Source of the DNA: Gammaproteobacteria bacterium
GTDB taxonomy: Bacteria; Pseudomonadota; Gammaproteobacteria; Thiomicrospirales; Thiomicrospiraceae
DNA length: 44,559 nucleotides
Assembly (NCBI GenBank): GCA_013153955.1
Contig: JAADDM010000285.1
Location: forward strand, 1 to 44,559
Direction: 5' to 3'
In this document: positions 23,458 to 32,030 of the stretch, piece after piece
Layout of the letters: the number at the start of each line of letters is the position of its first letter
Numbering within the stretch: position 1 is the stretch's first letter
The notes under the pieces: model-generated
Database searches by the model: none
What the model saw: only the letters and a program-made list of their open reading frames with translations
Told to the model about the DNA's origin: nothing
Program-made: the position numbers and the translations under genes

Positions 23458-25341
23458 ATGTTTAATTCAAAACAGAATGTCATTGCGAATAAATATCCTG
23501 CTTGGAAGTATTTGCTTTTGATTGTGATTACGGTCATCGGTTTAACTTACGCGATGCCAAATATTTTTGGCGATGATCCTGCCGTACAAGTCTCTCCTGC
23601 AAAATCGGTTGAGTTTAATGCGGACACTCAAGTTAAGGTTGCTGATGCACTAGCCGCCGCAAACTTAACCGTTAAGTCGTCTGTTTATGAAGGCGGTCGT
23701 TTCTTAATCCGTTTTGAAAATACGGAAGACCAACTTAAAGCGAAATCGGTTTTAAAAGATGCTTTTGGTCGTCAAGCTGTGGTGGCACTGAATTTAGCGC
23801 CTGCAACGCCAGAGTTTCTACGTAGCTTAAACGCTAACCCAATGTATTTAGGGTTAGATTTAAGAGGCGGCGTTCACTTCTTGATGGATGTGGATATGGA
23901 GACGGCTGTTGCTAAAGCGTATCAACGCTATGTGGACGAAATTAAAGGCGTGTTGCGTCTAGAAAAAATCCGTTATCGTTCGGTTGAGATGGAAGAGGAC
24001 GCTTTAGCCGTCACCTTTAAAGATATCCCGACAATGGAGAAGGCATTAGAAACCTTATCATTAACTTATAGTGATCGTTTTTTACTTAAGCCGGTTGAAG
24101 AGACTGCGAGCCCTAAAATTCTGTTAACACTCACGGATCAGACCATTGCAGAAACGCAAAAGTATGCTTTGCAACAGAACATTAACACTTTGCGTAACCG
24201 AGTGAATGAACTGGGTGTCGCTGAGCCAGTGATTCAGCAACAGGGGGATCGACGCATTGTGGTTCAACTGCCTGGTGTTCAAGATACCGCACGTGCCAAA
24301 GAGATTTTGGGCGCAACGGCAACGCTTGAATTCCGCTTAGTGGAAGAGAGAGGCGATGCGTATCGTGCTGAGAAAACAGGCTATGCGCCACATGGTTCAG
24401 TGCTTTACCATTTCCGTGATGGACGCCCTATTCTGTTAAAGCGTAGCACCATTGTGAGCGGAGAGAATGTGGTAAATGCCGCATCGGGTTTAGACCCTCA
24501 GCAGGGTTCAGCCATGGTTAATGTTACTTTGGATGGCGCAGGTGGCCGTAAAATGTTAGCGACGACGAAGAAAAATGTAGGTAATCGTATGGCGGTTGTC
24601 TTCATTGAAAATCGCGTAGAAACCGTCATGGAAGATGGCGTTAAAGTTAAAAAGCGTATTACCACCAGAGACGTGATTAACGCGGCGGTCATTCGCGGTC
24701 AGTTTGCCGATCGTTTTCAAATTACGGGCTTAGACTCTCCACAAGAAGCGCAAGATTTAGCCTTACTACTTCGTGCTGGGGCGCTTGCTGCACCGATGGA
24801 AATTGTAGAAGAGCGTACGGTTGGACCAAGCTTGGGTCAGGACAATATCAATCAAGGCTTTATGTCGGTCTTAATTGGTTTCCTACTGGTCTTAGTCTTG
24901 ATGGTATGGCGTTATAAGTATTTTGGAATGGTTGCTAATGTAGCGCTTACCTTAAACTTAATCATCATTATTGCCGTGCTTTCAATGCTGCAAGCAACTT
25001 TGACGTTACCAGGCATTGCGGGAATTGTCTTAACGGTCGGAATGGCGGTGGATGCCAACGTGCTTATTTTTGAACGTATTCGTGAGGAGCTTAGAAACAG
25101 CTCTATTCAAACCGCGATTCATGTTGGGTATGAAAAGGCATTTGTGACGATTGCCGATGCCAATATTACAACGTTACTTGCGGCCATTGTGCTATTTAGC
25201 TTTGGAACAGGGCCGATTAAAGGCTTTGCGATTACGTTATCAATCGGGATTATCACCTCGATGTTTACAGCGATTGTTGGGACGCGTGCCATTATTAATT
25301 TAATGTACGGTAACAAACGCGTTGAAAAGCTATCAATTTAG
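23458..25341 (+). CDS. secD: Protein translocase subunit SecD
   Basis: RND-like membrane subunit that uses proton motive force to help late steps of Sec export. There is a first transmembrane helix (KYLLLIVITVIGLTYAMPNIF), then the P1 periplasmic domain with LGLDLRGGVHFLMDVD. Five C-terminal membrane helices carry AGIVLTVGMAVDANVLIFERIREEL, the family signature. Length from the ATG at 23458 is 627 aa. A TTG at 23449 is possible but unneeded. secF follows after 9 bp. Confidence 0.96.
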   Translation: MFNSKQNVIANKYPAWKYLLLIVITVIGLTYAMPNIFGDDPAVQVSPAKSVEFNADTQVKVADALAAANLTVKSSVYEGGRFLIRFENTEDQLKAKSVLKDAFGRQAVVALNLAPATPEFLRSLNANPMYLGLDLRGGVHFLMDVDMETAVAKAYQRYVDEIKGVLRLEKIRYRSVEMEEDALAVTFKDIPTMEKALETLSLTYSDRFLLKPVEETASPKILLTLTDQTIAETQKYALQQNINTLRNRVNELGVAEPVIQQQGDRRIVVQLPGVQDTARAKEILGATATLEFRLVEERGDAYRAEKTGYAPHGSVLYHFRDGRPILLKRSTIVSGENVVNAASGLDPQQGSAMVNVTLDGAGGRKMLATTKKNVGNRMAVVFIENRVETVMEDGVKVKKRITTRDVINAAVIRGQFADRFQITGLDSPQEAQDLALLLRAGALAAPMEIVEERTVGPSLGQDNINQGFMSVLIGFLLVLVLMVWRYKYFGMVANVALTLNLIIIIAVLSMLQATLTLPGIAGIVLTVGMAVDANVLIFERIREELRNSSIQTAIHVGYEKAFVTIADANITTLLAAIVLFSFGTGPIKGFAITLSIGIITSMFTAIVGTRAIINLMYGNKRVEKLSI

Positions 25342-25350
25342 GACACTGAG

Positions 25351-26472
25351 ATGAGCAACGAAATACAGACAACAAATATTAATTTTATGGGGCAGCGTCA
25401 TCTTGCGATGGCTCTGTCGGCCATTTTAATCATCGCCTCTTTTACAGGTTTATGGTTAAAAGGACTTAACTTCGGTATCGACTTTACGGGGGGAACGATT
25501 GTTGAACTCTCTTATCCAACTCCTGTTGATTTACCTAAGCTACGTTCAGATTTAGCCAATGCTGGGTTTGGAGAAGCGATTGCCCAACACTTTGGCTCTG
25601 CTGAAGATGTCTTGATTCGCATCGCGCCACGTGATGGCTTGAATTCGGCTCAGCTGAGTAACCAAGTTATGGATGCGCTTAAGGATGCTCAGAGCGAAGA
25701 GATGACTCTTCGTCGAGTTGAGTTTGTCGGCCCGCAGGTCGGTGATGAGTTAACCGAAGATGGGGCTTTAGCGGTTCTATATGCCCTTTTTGGGGTGCTT
25801 ATTTACGTGGCATTGCGTTTTGAGTGGCGCTTCTCTGTCGGTTCAGTCGCAGCCCTAATACATGATGTTATTATCACAGTGGGCGTATTTGCTTGGACGG
25901 GAATGCAGTTTGATTTAACCGTGTTGGCCGCTATTCTCGCCGTGATTGGATATTCATTAAACGATACCATCGTGGTCTTTGATAGAGTGCGTGAAAACTT
26001 TAGAACCATGCGTGAAGGTACGCCGATTGAAGTGACGAACACCGCCGTTAATCAGATGCTATCCCGTACCATTATGACCTCTGTGACCACCTTGGTTGTG
26101 TTGTTGGCTCTATTTTTTATTGGGGGAGAAGTTATTCACGGCTTTGCAACCGCATTGATTGTAGGGGTTGTTATCGGAACGTTCTCCTCGACCTATGTAG
26201 CCAGTGCTGTTGCCTTAGCATTAGGCGTCTCTAAAGAAGATTTGATGACTGCACCTAAAGCCGAGCGTGATGCCGAGGCGGAAGAGGCTGAGTTACAGCG
26301 TCTTTTCCTTGAGCATGAAGCTCAAACGGAAGATAAGCGTCTTGCGCGTGAAGAGAGAGCGGCAAAACAGACTGAGAAAAAGACTGGCAAGCAAACGGAT
26401 AAAAAATCTAGCCATTCAAAAAAGTCTAAGTCCTCTCAAAAAGAGACCCCTGTTGAGTCGGCTGAAAGCTAA
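25351..26472 (+). CDS. secF: Protein translocase subunit SecF
   Basis: Partner of SecD. GLNFGIDFTGGTIVELSYP and VGPQVGDELTEDGALAVLYALFGVLIYVALRFEWRF-type segments, then AVIGYSLNDTIVVFDRVREN, are the family signatures. It runs to 373 aa. That is longer than many SecF proteins, because residues about 300-373 form a charged Glu/Lys/Ser-rich tail with repeated KKxxK runs, predicted to be cytoplasmic and disordered. It ends just before a strong terminator. Confidence 0.95.
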   Translation: MSNEIQTTNINFMGQRHLAMALSAILIIASFTGLWLKGLNFGIDFTGGTIVELSYPTPVDLPKLRSDLANAGFGEAIAQHFGSAEDVLIRIAPRDGLNSAQLSNQVMDALKDAQSEEMTLRRVEFVGPQVGDELTEDGALAVLYALFGVLIYVALRFEWRFSVGSVAALIHDVIITVGVFAWTGMQFDLTVLAAILAVIGYSLNDTIVVFDRVRENFRTMREGTPIEVTNTAVNQMLSRTIMTSVTTLVVLLALFFIGGEVIHGFATALIVGVVIGTFSSTYVASAVALALGVSKEDLMTAPKAERDAEAEEAELQRLFLEHEAQTEDKRLAREERAAKQTEKKTGKQTDKKSSHSKKSKSSQKETPVESAES

Positions 26473-26511
26473 CTTACCAGTCCTGGTTGTTTACAAAATA
26501 GGCAATCAATC

Positions 26512-26542
26512 AAAAAGCCAGATAGCCTTTATCTGGCTTTTT
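26512..26542 (+). terminator. Terminator after secF
   Basis: A 13-bp perfect stem AAAAAGCCAGATA with TATCTGGCTTTTT, loop GCCTT. The T-run is part of the stem. It ends the yajC-secDF transcript. Confidence 0.88.
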
Positions 26543-26569
26543 GAGTTGGTAGACCCCCTTTTATTAAAG

Positions 26570-26605
26570 CGATCCTATAGGATCGGCAGTAAACAATTTA
26601 CTGTC
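26570..26605 (+). promoter_or_regulatory. Twin palindromes upstream of prfC
   Basis: A 16-bp perfect palindrome CGATCCTATAGGATCG (26570-26585) abuts a second dyad CAGTAAA-CAA-TTTACTG (26587-26603). The second ends 21 bases before the prfC ATG. It may be a repressor site or a translational leader hairpin; the regulator is unknown. Confidence 0.45.
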
Positions 26606-26624
26606 AAATGAAGAAGAAATTATC

Positions 26625-28199
26625 ATGTCATTATTGTTAGAAACGAGTAAACGTAGAACCTTTGCGATTATCTCCCACCCCGATGCGGGTAAGACCACTG
26701 TTACCGAGAAGCTTCTGTTATATGGAGGCGCGATTCAGATGGCGGGTGCGGTTAAAAGTCGTAAGACAGATCGTGGTGCAACCTCCGATTGGATGAAAAT
26801 GGAGCAAGAGCGTGGTATCTCCATTGCCTCGTCTGTGATGCAGTTTCCCTATAAAGACGTGATGATTAATCTACTGGATACCCCGGGGCATGAGGACTTC
26901 TCTGAAGATACTTATCGTACTTTGACTGCGGTTGATTCAGCGTTGATGGTTATTGATGTTGCGAAAGGGGTTGAGGACAGAACCGTTAAATTAATGGAAG
27001 TTTGTCGTCTACGCACCACGCCCATTTTAACCTTTATCAACAAGATGGATAGAGAGGGGCGTGACCCGATTGATCTGTTGGATGAAGTGGAGTCAGTTCT
27101 AAAGATTAACTGTGCGCCAATGACTTGGCCAATCGGGATGGGTAAAGCCTTTAAAGGGATTTATCACCTGTATAACGATACGGTTCGTCTTTTCAACGCG
27201 GCAGATGGACTGCGAGCAGGGGAGGGTGAGTTAATCCAAGGAATTAATAACCCTCGCTTGGATGAGTTGCTTGGAGATCAAATTGAAGGGCTTCGTGAAG
27301 AGATTGAGTTGGTTCAGGGCGCCAGTCATGAATTTGATTTAGACGAGTTTTTGGCTGGACGACTGTCCCCGGTATTCTTTGGCTCGGCGGTGAATAACTT
27401 TGGTTTACAAGAGTTATTGGATGGCTTTGCAGATTACGCGCCACCGCCGATGGGGCGTGCGACAGAGACACGCGAAGTTAAAGCGGCAGAAGAGAAGTTG
27501 ACCGGCTTTATCTTTAAAATTCAGGCCAATATGGATCCTGCACACCGTGACCGTGTTGCCTTCATGCGCATTGTATCGGGTACTTACACTAAGGGCATGA
27601 AGTTAAAGCATGTTCGCATTGGTAAAGAGGTTAAGGTCGCTAAAGCGATTACCTTCCTTGCCAATAAGCGAGAGCATGCTGAAATTGCCTACCCTGGGGA
27701 TATCATTGGTCTGCACAATCACGGCACGATTAAAATTGGCGATACCTTTACGCAGGGCGAATCGCTCAAATTTACGGGCATTCCAAACTTCGCACCTGAG
27801 CTGTTCAGACGTGCACGTTTAAAAGATCCGATGAAGATGAAAGCGCTACAGAAAGGCTTAACTCAGTTATCAGAAGAGGGGGCAACTCAGTTGTTCCGTC
27901 CTGTTAATAATAACGACCTTATCTTGGGTGCAGTGGGAATTCTTCAGTTTGAAGTGGTTGCACAGCGTCTAAAAGATGAGTATAACGTGAGCTGTCTATT
28001 TGAAGCTGTTAACGTTAACACCGCTCGATGGGTCGTGGGCGAGAAAGCTGAAATTGATAAATTTACTGCGAAGGTTCGTGACAACGTGGCCTATGATGCA
28101 GCGGATTTATTAGTCTATATTGCACCGACTCGAGTGAATCTTTCATTGATTCAAGAGCGTTGGCCAAACCTACAGTTTGTAGCCACCAGAGAGCATTAA
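26625..28199 (+). CDS. prfC: Peptide chain release factor 3
   Basis: GTPase that recycles RF1/RF2 from the ribosome after termination. The G1 loop is SHPDAGKTT, the switch region contains RGISIASSVMQF, G3 is DTPGHEDF and G4 is NKMD. The C-terminal elongation-factor-like domains follow. Length is 524 aa, normal. It is monocistronic, between the secF terminator and its own. Confidence 0.97.
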   Translation: MSLLLETSKRRTFAIISHPDAGKTTVTEKLLLYGGAIQMAGAVKSRKTDRGATSDWMKMEQERGISIASSVMQFPYKDVMINLLDTPGHEDFSEDTYRTLTAVDSALMVIDVAKGVEDRTVKLMEVCRLRTTPILTFINKMDREGRDPIDLLDEVESVLKINCAPMTWPIGMGKAFKGIYHLYNDTVRLFNAADGLRAGEGELIQGINNPRLDELLGDQIEGLREEIELVQGASHEFDLDEFLAGRLSPVFFGSAVNNFGLQELLDGFADYAPPPMGRATETREVKAAEEKLTGFIFKIQANMDPAHRDRVAFMRIVSGTYTKGMKLKHVRIGKEVKVAKAITFLANKREHAEIAYPGDIIGLHNHGTIKIGDTFTQGESLKFTGIPNFAPELFRRARLKDPMKMKALQKGLTQLSEEGATQLFRPVNNNDLILGAVGILQFEVVAQRLKDEYNVSCLFEAVNVNTARWVVGEKAEIDKFTAKVRDNVAYDAADLLVYIAPTRVNLSLIQERWPNLQFVATREH

Positions 28200-28233
28200 T
28201 GGTGTTTAAAAGCCATTCACTGTTTTAGATACG

Positions 28234-28260
28234 AAAAAGCCACTCAATGAGTGGCTTTTT
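28234..28260. terminator. Bidirectional terminator between prfC and the lipoprotein gene
   Basis: A 12-bp perfect stem AAAAAGCCACTC with GAGTGGCTTTTT, loop AAT. A-runs and T-runs on both sides let it serve both converging genes. Confidence 0.88.
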
Positions 28261-28335
28261 TATTGTTGAGCTTTAAATAACCAGATTTTATGCCGCTTGC
28301 GGGGCTTGGTTGTTTTATTAAGTGCTTATTGAAAC

Positions 28336-29010
28336 TTAAATCTCGCTAATTAAGAAGGTGACTCGGCGGTTTTCACGTTTGCCTTCGGGTGTCGTGTTGC
28401 TGGCAATCGGGCGCTCTTCACCATAGCCGTAAGTTTGAATTCGGTCACGGCTGATGCCATTATCCATGAGATAGAAGGCAACGCTTTTAGCACGATTTTC
28501 AGACAGTTGTTGATTGTACTTTTTAGAGCCATCAGAGTCGGTGTGGCCTTCAATATGCACACGTGTATTTGGGTGTTTTGCCATGGTATTGATAATGGGC
28601 GTTAAACGAGATAGCTCGTAAGGGTCTAATTCTGCTGACCCTGAACGAAAGTTTACGTTTTTAACACTGACTTGGACATACTCTTTACCCCCAATCGTGA
28701 CGGCTTCCACATCGGTATTAGGATCGGCTGCCGTCTCTTGATTGACTTCGTTAAAGACTTGGCGCGCAGTATAGCCAGCCAAAGCCCCCACGGCAACTTT
28801 ACCAAGGTTGTTGTCAACGCCAAGTGCATTGGCTGCTAACATACCGGCCAGTGCAGCACCAATGGTCACTGCGTTTTTATCATCTTCTCGCGTGCCGCCT
28901 GTTCCTTCACAGCCTGTTGTGAGTGCGAACGCGGCAAGGATTGCGGCCGTCCCAAGTAATTTCGGCAATGATCTATGTGCGGTTAGGTCTCTTTGGGTAT
29001 TCGTCTTCAT
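28336..29010 (-). CDS. OmpA-family lipoprotein (YiaD-like)
   Basis: A 224-aa envelope protein. The hydrophobic signal sequence ends LTTGC, a lipobox-like site with Cys34 as the likely lipidated residue, although Thr at -3 is not the commonest choice. A Gly/Ala-rich glycine-zipper-like segment (residues 47-85) precedes the OmpA-like peptidoglycan-binding domain. That domain contains VNFRSGSAELDP, IEGHTDSDGSKKYN and SENRAKSVAFYL. It should be anchored in the outer membrane and bind peptidoglycan. A 12-bp dyad sits just upstream of the start. Confidence 0.88.
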   Translation of the reverse strand: MKTNTQRDLTAHRSLPKLLGTAAILAAFALTTGCEGTGGTREDDKNAVTIGAALAGMLAANALGVDNNLGKVAVGALAGYTARQVFNEVNQETAADPNTDVEAVTIGGKEYVQVSVKNVNFRSGSAELDPYELSRLTPIINTMAKHPNTRVHIEGHTDSDGSKKYNQQLSENRAKSVAFYLMDNGISRDRIQTYGYGEERPIASNTTPEGKRENRRVTFLISEI

Positions 29011-29043
29011 GGTTCACTCCAAAAGTAAATTTTATGTGGGAAG

Positions 29044-29070
29044 GTTGAGCCATTTGTTAAATGGCTCAAC
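29044..29070 (-). promoter_or_regulatory. 12-bp perfect dyad in the leader of the OmpA-like gene
   Basis: GTTGAGCCATTT-N3-AAATGGCTCAAC begins 34 bases upstream of the minus-strand start codon. No T-run follows in either direction, so a terminator is unlikely. It could be a leader hairpin controlling translation or mRNA stability. Confidence 0.5.
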
Positions 29071-29204
29071 ACGCTATCTATCTTAATCATAAGCATTCAG
29101 GCAGATCAATTCAATAGCGTATCAAGGGTCTCAAGGGTATTGAAAGTATTGGCAGAGGGGTTTGATATAGAAAAGGCTGTCAATGGGTTGGCCCCTGCTC
29201 GGTA

Positions 29205-30563
29205 TTAAAGCAGGATGATCGTTGCCAGTCCAAGGAAGACAAAGAAGCCTAACGAATCTGTTACTGTGGTGAGCATTAGGCCTGCCGCGAGGGCGGGGTC
29301 TATTTTCATGCGCTGTAATATCAGCGGAATCGTTGCGCCAGCCAGTGCAGCAACCACTAAATTAATCATCATGGCTGTAGCAAAGATAGCACTGAGTGAC
29401 CAGTCGTCAAACCATAGTTGTACAGCTGTCCCAGTTAATACTGCCCAAATTAACCCATTGAGAAGACCAACTTTGGCTTCTTTGATGAGCAAGGAACGGC
29501 TGTTACTTTTGGCAAGCTTGCCAGTGGCGAGTGCACGAATCACTATGGTTGAAGTCTGATTACCTGCAATGCCACCCATGCTGGCGATGATGGGCATCAG
29601 CACGGCTAACGCAACAATCTTCTCAATAGAGGCATCAAATAACCCGATCACGAGCGAGGCGAACACCGCGGTGAGCAGGTTAATGCCCAGCCAAAAGGTA
29701 CGTCGTTTAGCGGCAAGTCTGGCGGGCGCAAAAATGTCTTCATCTTCATCAAGTCCCGCACTGGCCATTTGAGCATGCTCAGCCTCTTCACGGATAATAT
29801 CAACGACATCATCGATGGTGATTCGGCCTAAAATTTCATTTTGTTCATTCACGACTGCCGCTGAGATTAAGTCATTTTTTTCAAAGGCCTCAGCAACGGC
29901 TTTAGCGGGTAGGTTGGCTCTGATTGGGGGTTGTTTACTGTCAAGTACTTCTTGAACTAAAAGGTCTTCATCATTGATAAGCAGACTGGTCAGTTTGAGT
30001 GTGCCGACATAGCGGCCTTGACGGTCTCGTACAAACAGTTCTGCAGTGCTTTCTGGAAGTTGTCCCAGCTTACGTAGATAGCGCAAAACGACATCAAGGG
30101 TAATGTCTGCACGAATTGAGATGAAATCGGTGCTCATTAAGCCACCGGCAGTATCTTCTGGAAAGGTAAGCGCCATTTCAACGGCATTGCGATCCGATGT
30201 GTCTAGGGATTCCAATAAGGCTTGTTGCTCAGAAGCATCAAGGGACTGTGCAATATCAACAATGTCATCGGTTTCTAGATCTTCAGCAATCTCTGCGATT
30301 TCATGCGTTTCTAAAATTTCTAGTAGACTCGCGCGAACCTCATCATTTGTATGAGTGATAATCTCACCCTGTTGCTCGGTGCTGAGACTGGACCAGATAA
30401 TATGACGTTCACGAGGAGGGGTGGACTCAAGGATTTCTGCAATTTCTTCTGCGACCAGCAGAGAGAGGAGGGCAGAAATTTGCTTTAAATTTTGATCTTC
30501 AACGGCTTGAAGAAGCTGTTCAGTGAGTTTGGCTTTATCAATGATTGTTTGTGCTTGTCTCAT
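29205..30563 (-). CDS. mgtE: Magnesium transporter MgtE
   Basis: Inner-membrane Mg2+ channel. The N-terminal superhelical domain has MgtE repeats (about residues 10-130, rich in AEIAEDLETDD-type segments). Two CBS domains follow (about 130-255), beginning PEDTAGGLMSTDF. Five C-terminal membrane helices include MPIIASMGGIAGNQTSTIVIRAL, the pore signature. Length is 452 aa, complete. GGGAGG precedes the ATG closely. No magnesium riboswitch fold was evident in the 126-bp leader. Confidence 0.96.
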   Translation of the reverse strand: MRQAQTIIDKAKLTEQLLQAVEDQNLKQISALLSLLVAEEIAEILESTPPRERHIIWSSLSTEQQGEIITHTNDEVRASLLEILETHEIAEIAEDLETDDIVDIAQSLDASEQQALLESLDTSDRNAVEMALTFPEDTAGGLMSTDFISIRADITLDVVLRYLRKLGQLPESTAELFVRDRQGRYVGTLKLTSLLINDEDLLVQEVLDSKQPPIRANLPAKAVAEAFEKNDLISAAVVNEQNEILGRITIDDVVDIIREEAEHAQMASAGLDEDEDIFAPARLAAKRRTFWLGINLLTAVFASLVIGLFDASIEKIVALAVLMPIIASMGGIAGNQTSTIVIRALATGKLAKSNSRSLLIKEAKVGLLNGLIWAVLTGTAVQLWFDDWSLSAIFATAMMINLVVAALAGATIPLILQRMKIDPALAAGLMLTTVTDSLGFFVFLGLATIILL

Positions 30564-30689
30564 GTTGCCTCCCTGCTGAAAATACGCACTTTGAGTAAAT
30601 AGGGCTTATTGTAGCAGGTGCGGTGTCAGGCTGGAGGAAAGTCATGCGAATAAAGGGGGAATACAGGTAGGTCTGTCTTGGACTAACGT

Positions 30690-30726
30690 AAAACGCCCCA
30701 GTTATATAGCCTAACTGGGGCGTTTT
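30690..30726. terminator. Terminator after hpf (palindromic, both directions)
   Basis: A 15-bp perfect stem AAAACGCCCCAGTTA with TAACTGGGGCGTTTT, loop TATAGCC. It lies between hpf and mgtE, both on the minus strand. A second small hairpin, GAAACC-N7-GGTTTC (30736-30754), precedes it in the hpf 3' UTR. Confidence 0.88.
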
Positions 30727-30780
30727 GAGTAGATTGAAACCGATAGAAGGTTTCATTGCGTCGAGAATGGTTGTTTGGGC

Positions 30781-31116
30781 TTAGGCTTCCTCAGGAATTG
30801 CCATATTTTTAACGCCACCTGACTTTTTATTATGGTTACTGATTTTCTCTTTGTGCTTGATGATTTGACGGTCAAGTTTATCAATCAGACCATCAATAGA
30901 GGCATACATATCTTCAGTTTCGCACTGGGCAAATAGGTCTGCACCAGATACGTGAACGTTTGCTTCTGCTTTTTGAACCTTTTTCTCGACGGTTAAAATA
31001 ACGTGAACGTTCGTGACATGATCAAAATGGCGCTCTAACTTCTCCATTTTCTCAGAAGTAAAAGTGCGAAGTGCTTCTGTAACATCAATATGGTGACCAG
31101 TAATATTTATTTGCAT
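30781..31116 (-). CDS. hpf: Ribosome hibernation promoting factor, short form
   Basis: Binds the 30S decoding channel and promotes inactive 100S ribosomes in stationary phase. It begins MQINITGHHIDVTEALRTF and contains YASIDGLIDKLDRQIIKHKEK, the HPF/YfiA hallmark. Length 111 aa places it with short HPFs lacking the dimerisation domain. It is flanked by lptB upstream with no rpoN in between, which departs from the frequent lptB-rpoN-hpf order. It has its own promoter candidate and leader hairpin. Confidence 0.95.
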   Translation of the reverse strand: MQINITGHHIDVTEALRTFTSEKMEKLERHFDHVTNVHVILTVEKKVQKAEANVHVSGADLFAQCETEDMYASIDGLIDKLDRQIIKHKEKISNHNKKSGGVKNMAIPEEA

Positions 31117-31148
31117 AGTTTGGCTCCTGTCTGTTTATTTTTGTGATC

Positions 31149-31180
31149 GCCGAAGGTAAAAGTTTGCTTTTAATCTCGGC
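31149..31180 (-). promoter_or_regulatory. Leader hairpin of hpf
   Basis: On the minus strand GCCGAG-AT-TAAAAG, loop CAAA, pairs with CTTTTA-CC-TTCGGC, giving 12 pairs with a symmetrical 2x2 internal loop. It would begin within a few bases of the predicted transcript start and may stabilise the mRNA or gate translation. Confidence 0.5.
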
Positions 31181-31189
31181 TTCAATTTC

Positions 31190-31220
31190 AGTATACCACC
31201 GTAATTTAAAATGGGAACAA
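31190..31220 (-). promoter_or_regulatory. Extended -10 promoter candidate of hpf
   Basis: Minus strand TGGTATACT (31198-31190) is an extended -10 element. TTGTTC (31220-31215) lies 19 bases upstream, a long spacer that the TG extension may compensate. Confidence 0.5.
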
Positions 31221-31290
31221 GAAAATAATCAGGGCTGGCTATCATGAATTTTAATGGCTAGGTTAGGTTTAATGTAGGGTGTGAAATCGC

Positions 31291-32022
31291 TTATTTAAAG
31301 TCATTTCCTAGGTATACGCGCTTAACCTCTTCATGGGCAAGCACCTCATCAGGCGTGCCTGAGGCGAGAATCGTACCTGCATGCAATATATAAGCGTAAT
31401 CACAAACGCCTAATATTTCACGTACATTGTGATCGGTAATGAGGACGCCAATGTTTTTGTTTTTAAGATGCAAAATAATACTTTGAATGTCTTTAACAGA
31501 GATGGGGTCTACCCCTGCAAAGGGTTCATCTAAGAGGATAAACCGAGGTTCCATGGCGAGTGCCCGAGCAATTTCGACACGTCTTCTTTCTCCCCCTGAG
31601 AGGGCTTGTCCGGGCTGTTCTAAAATATGCCTTATCTGTAGGTCATCGACCAAGCTATTAAAAATATGCTTACGTTTTTTCTGGGTCAGTTCAGGGCGCA
31701 TCTCTAAAATCGCCATGATGTTTTCAGTGACATTGAGCTTTCGAAAAACAGAGGCTTCCTGAGGGAGGTAACCAATGCCGAGCTTGGCGCGTTGGTGAAT
31801 GGCAAGTTGGCTTATTTCCTGATCATCCAAGAATATTTGTCCATCATCATTCTCTACCAAACCGGTCATCATATAGAAAGTGGTGGTTTTTCCTGCCCCA
31901 TTAGGTCCCAGTAACCCAACGACTTGACCGCTATAGACATCGATGTCTACCGAGGTGACGACTTGACGTTTTTGATAGGACTTAGCAAGGCCGCGTGCAT
32001 AAAAGTGTGAGGGGGATGACAT
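31291..32022 (-). CDS. lptB: LPS export ABC transporter ATPase LptB
   Basis: ATPase that powers LPS extraction with LptF and LptG. Walker A GPNGAGKT is at about residues 39-46, the Q-loop at YLPQEASVF, the signature at LSGGERRRVEIARAL and Walker B at FILLDEPFAGVDP; the switch His is in ITDHNVRE. Length is 243 aa. It follows lptA by 8 bp. Its membrane partners are encoded at 2086-4378. Confidence 0.97.
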   Translation of the reverse strand: MSSPSHFYARGLAKSYQKRQVVTSVDIDVYSGQVVGLLGPNGAGKTTTFYMMTGLVENDDGQIFLDDQEISQLAIHQRAKLGIGYLPQEASVFRKLNVTENIMAILEMRPELTQKKRKHIFNSLVDDLQIRHILEQPGQALSGGERRRVEIARALAMEPRFILLDEPFAGVDPISVKDIQSIILHLKNKNIGVLITDHNVREILGVCDYAYILHAGTILASGTPDEVLAHEEVKRVYLGNDFK

Positions 32023-32030
32023 AAGTATGA

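Noticed and set aside
30564..30689. Magnesium riboswitch before mgtE
   Set aside because: I looked for paired helices matching an M-box and saw none; the leader is only about 126 bp.
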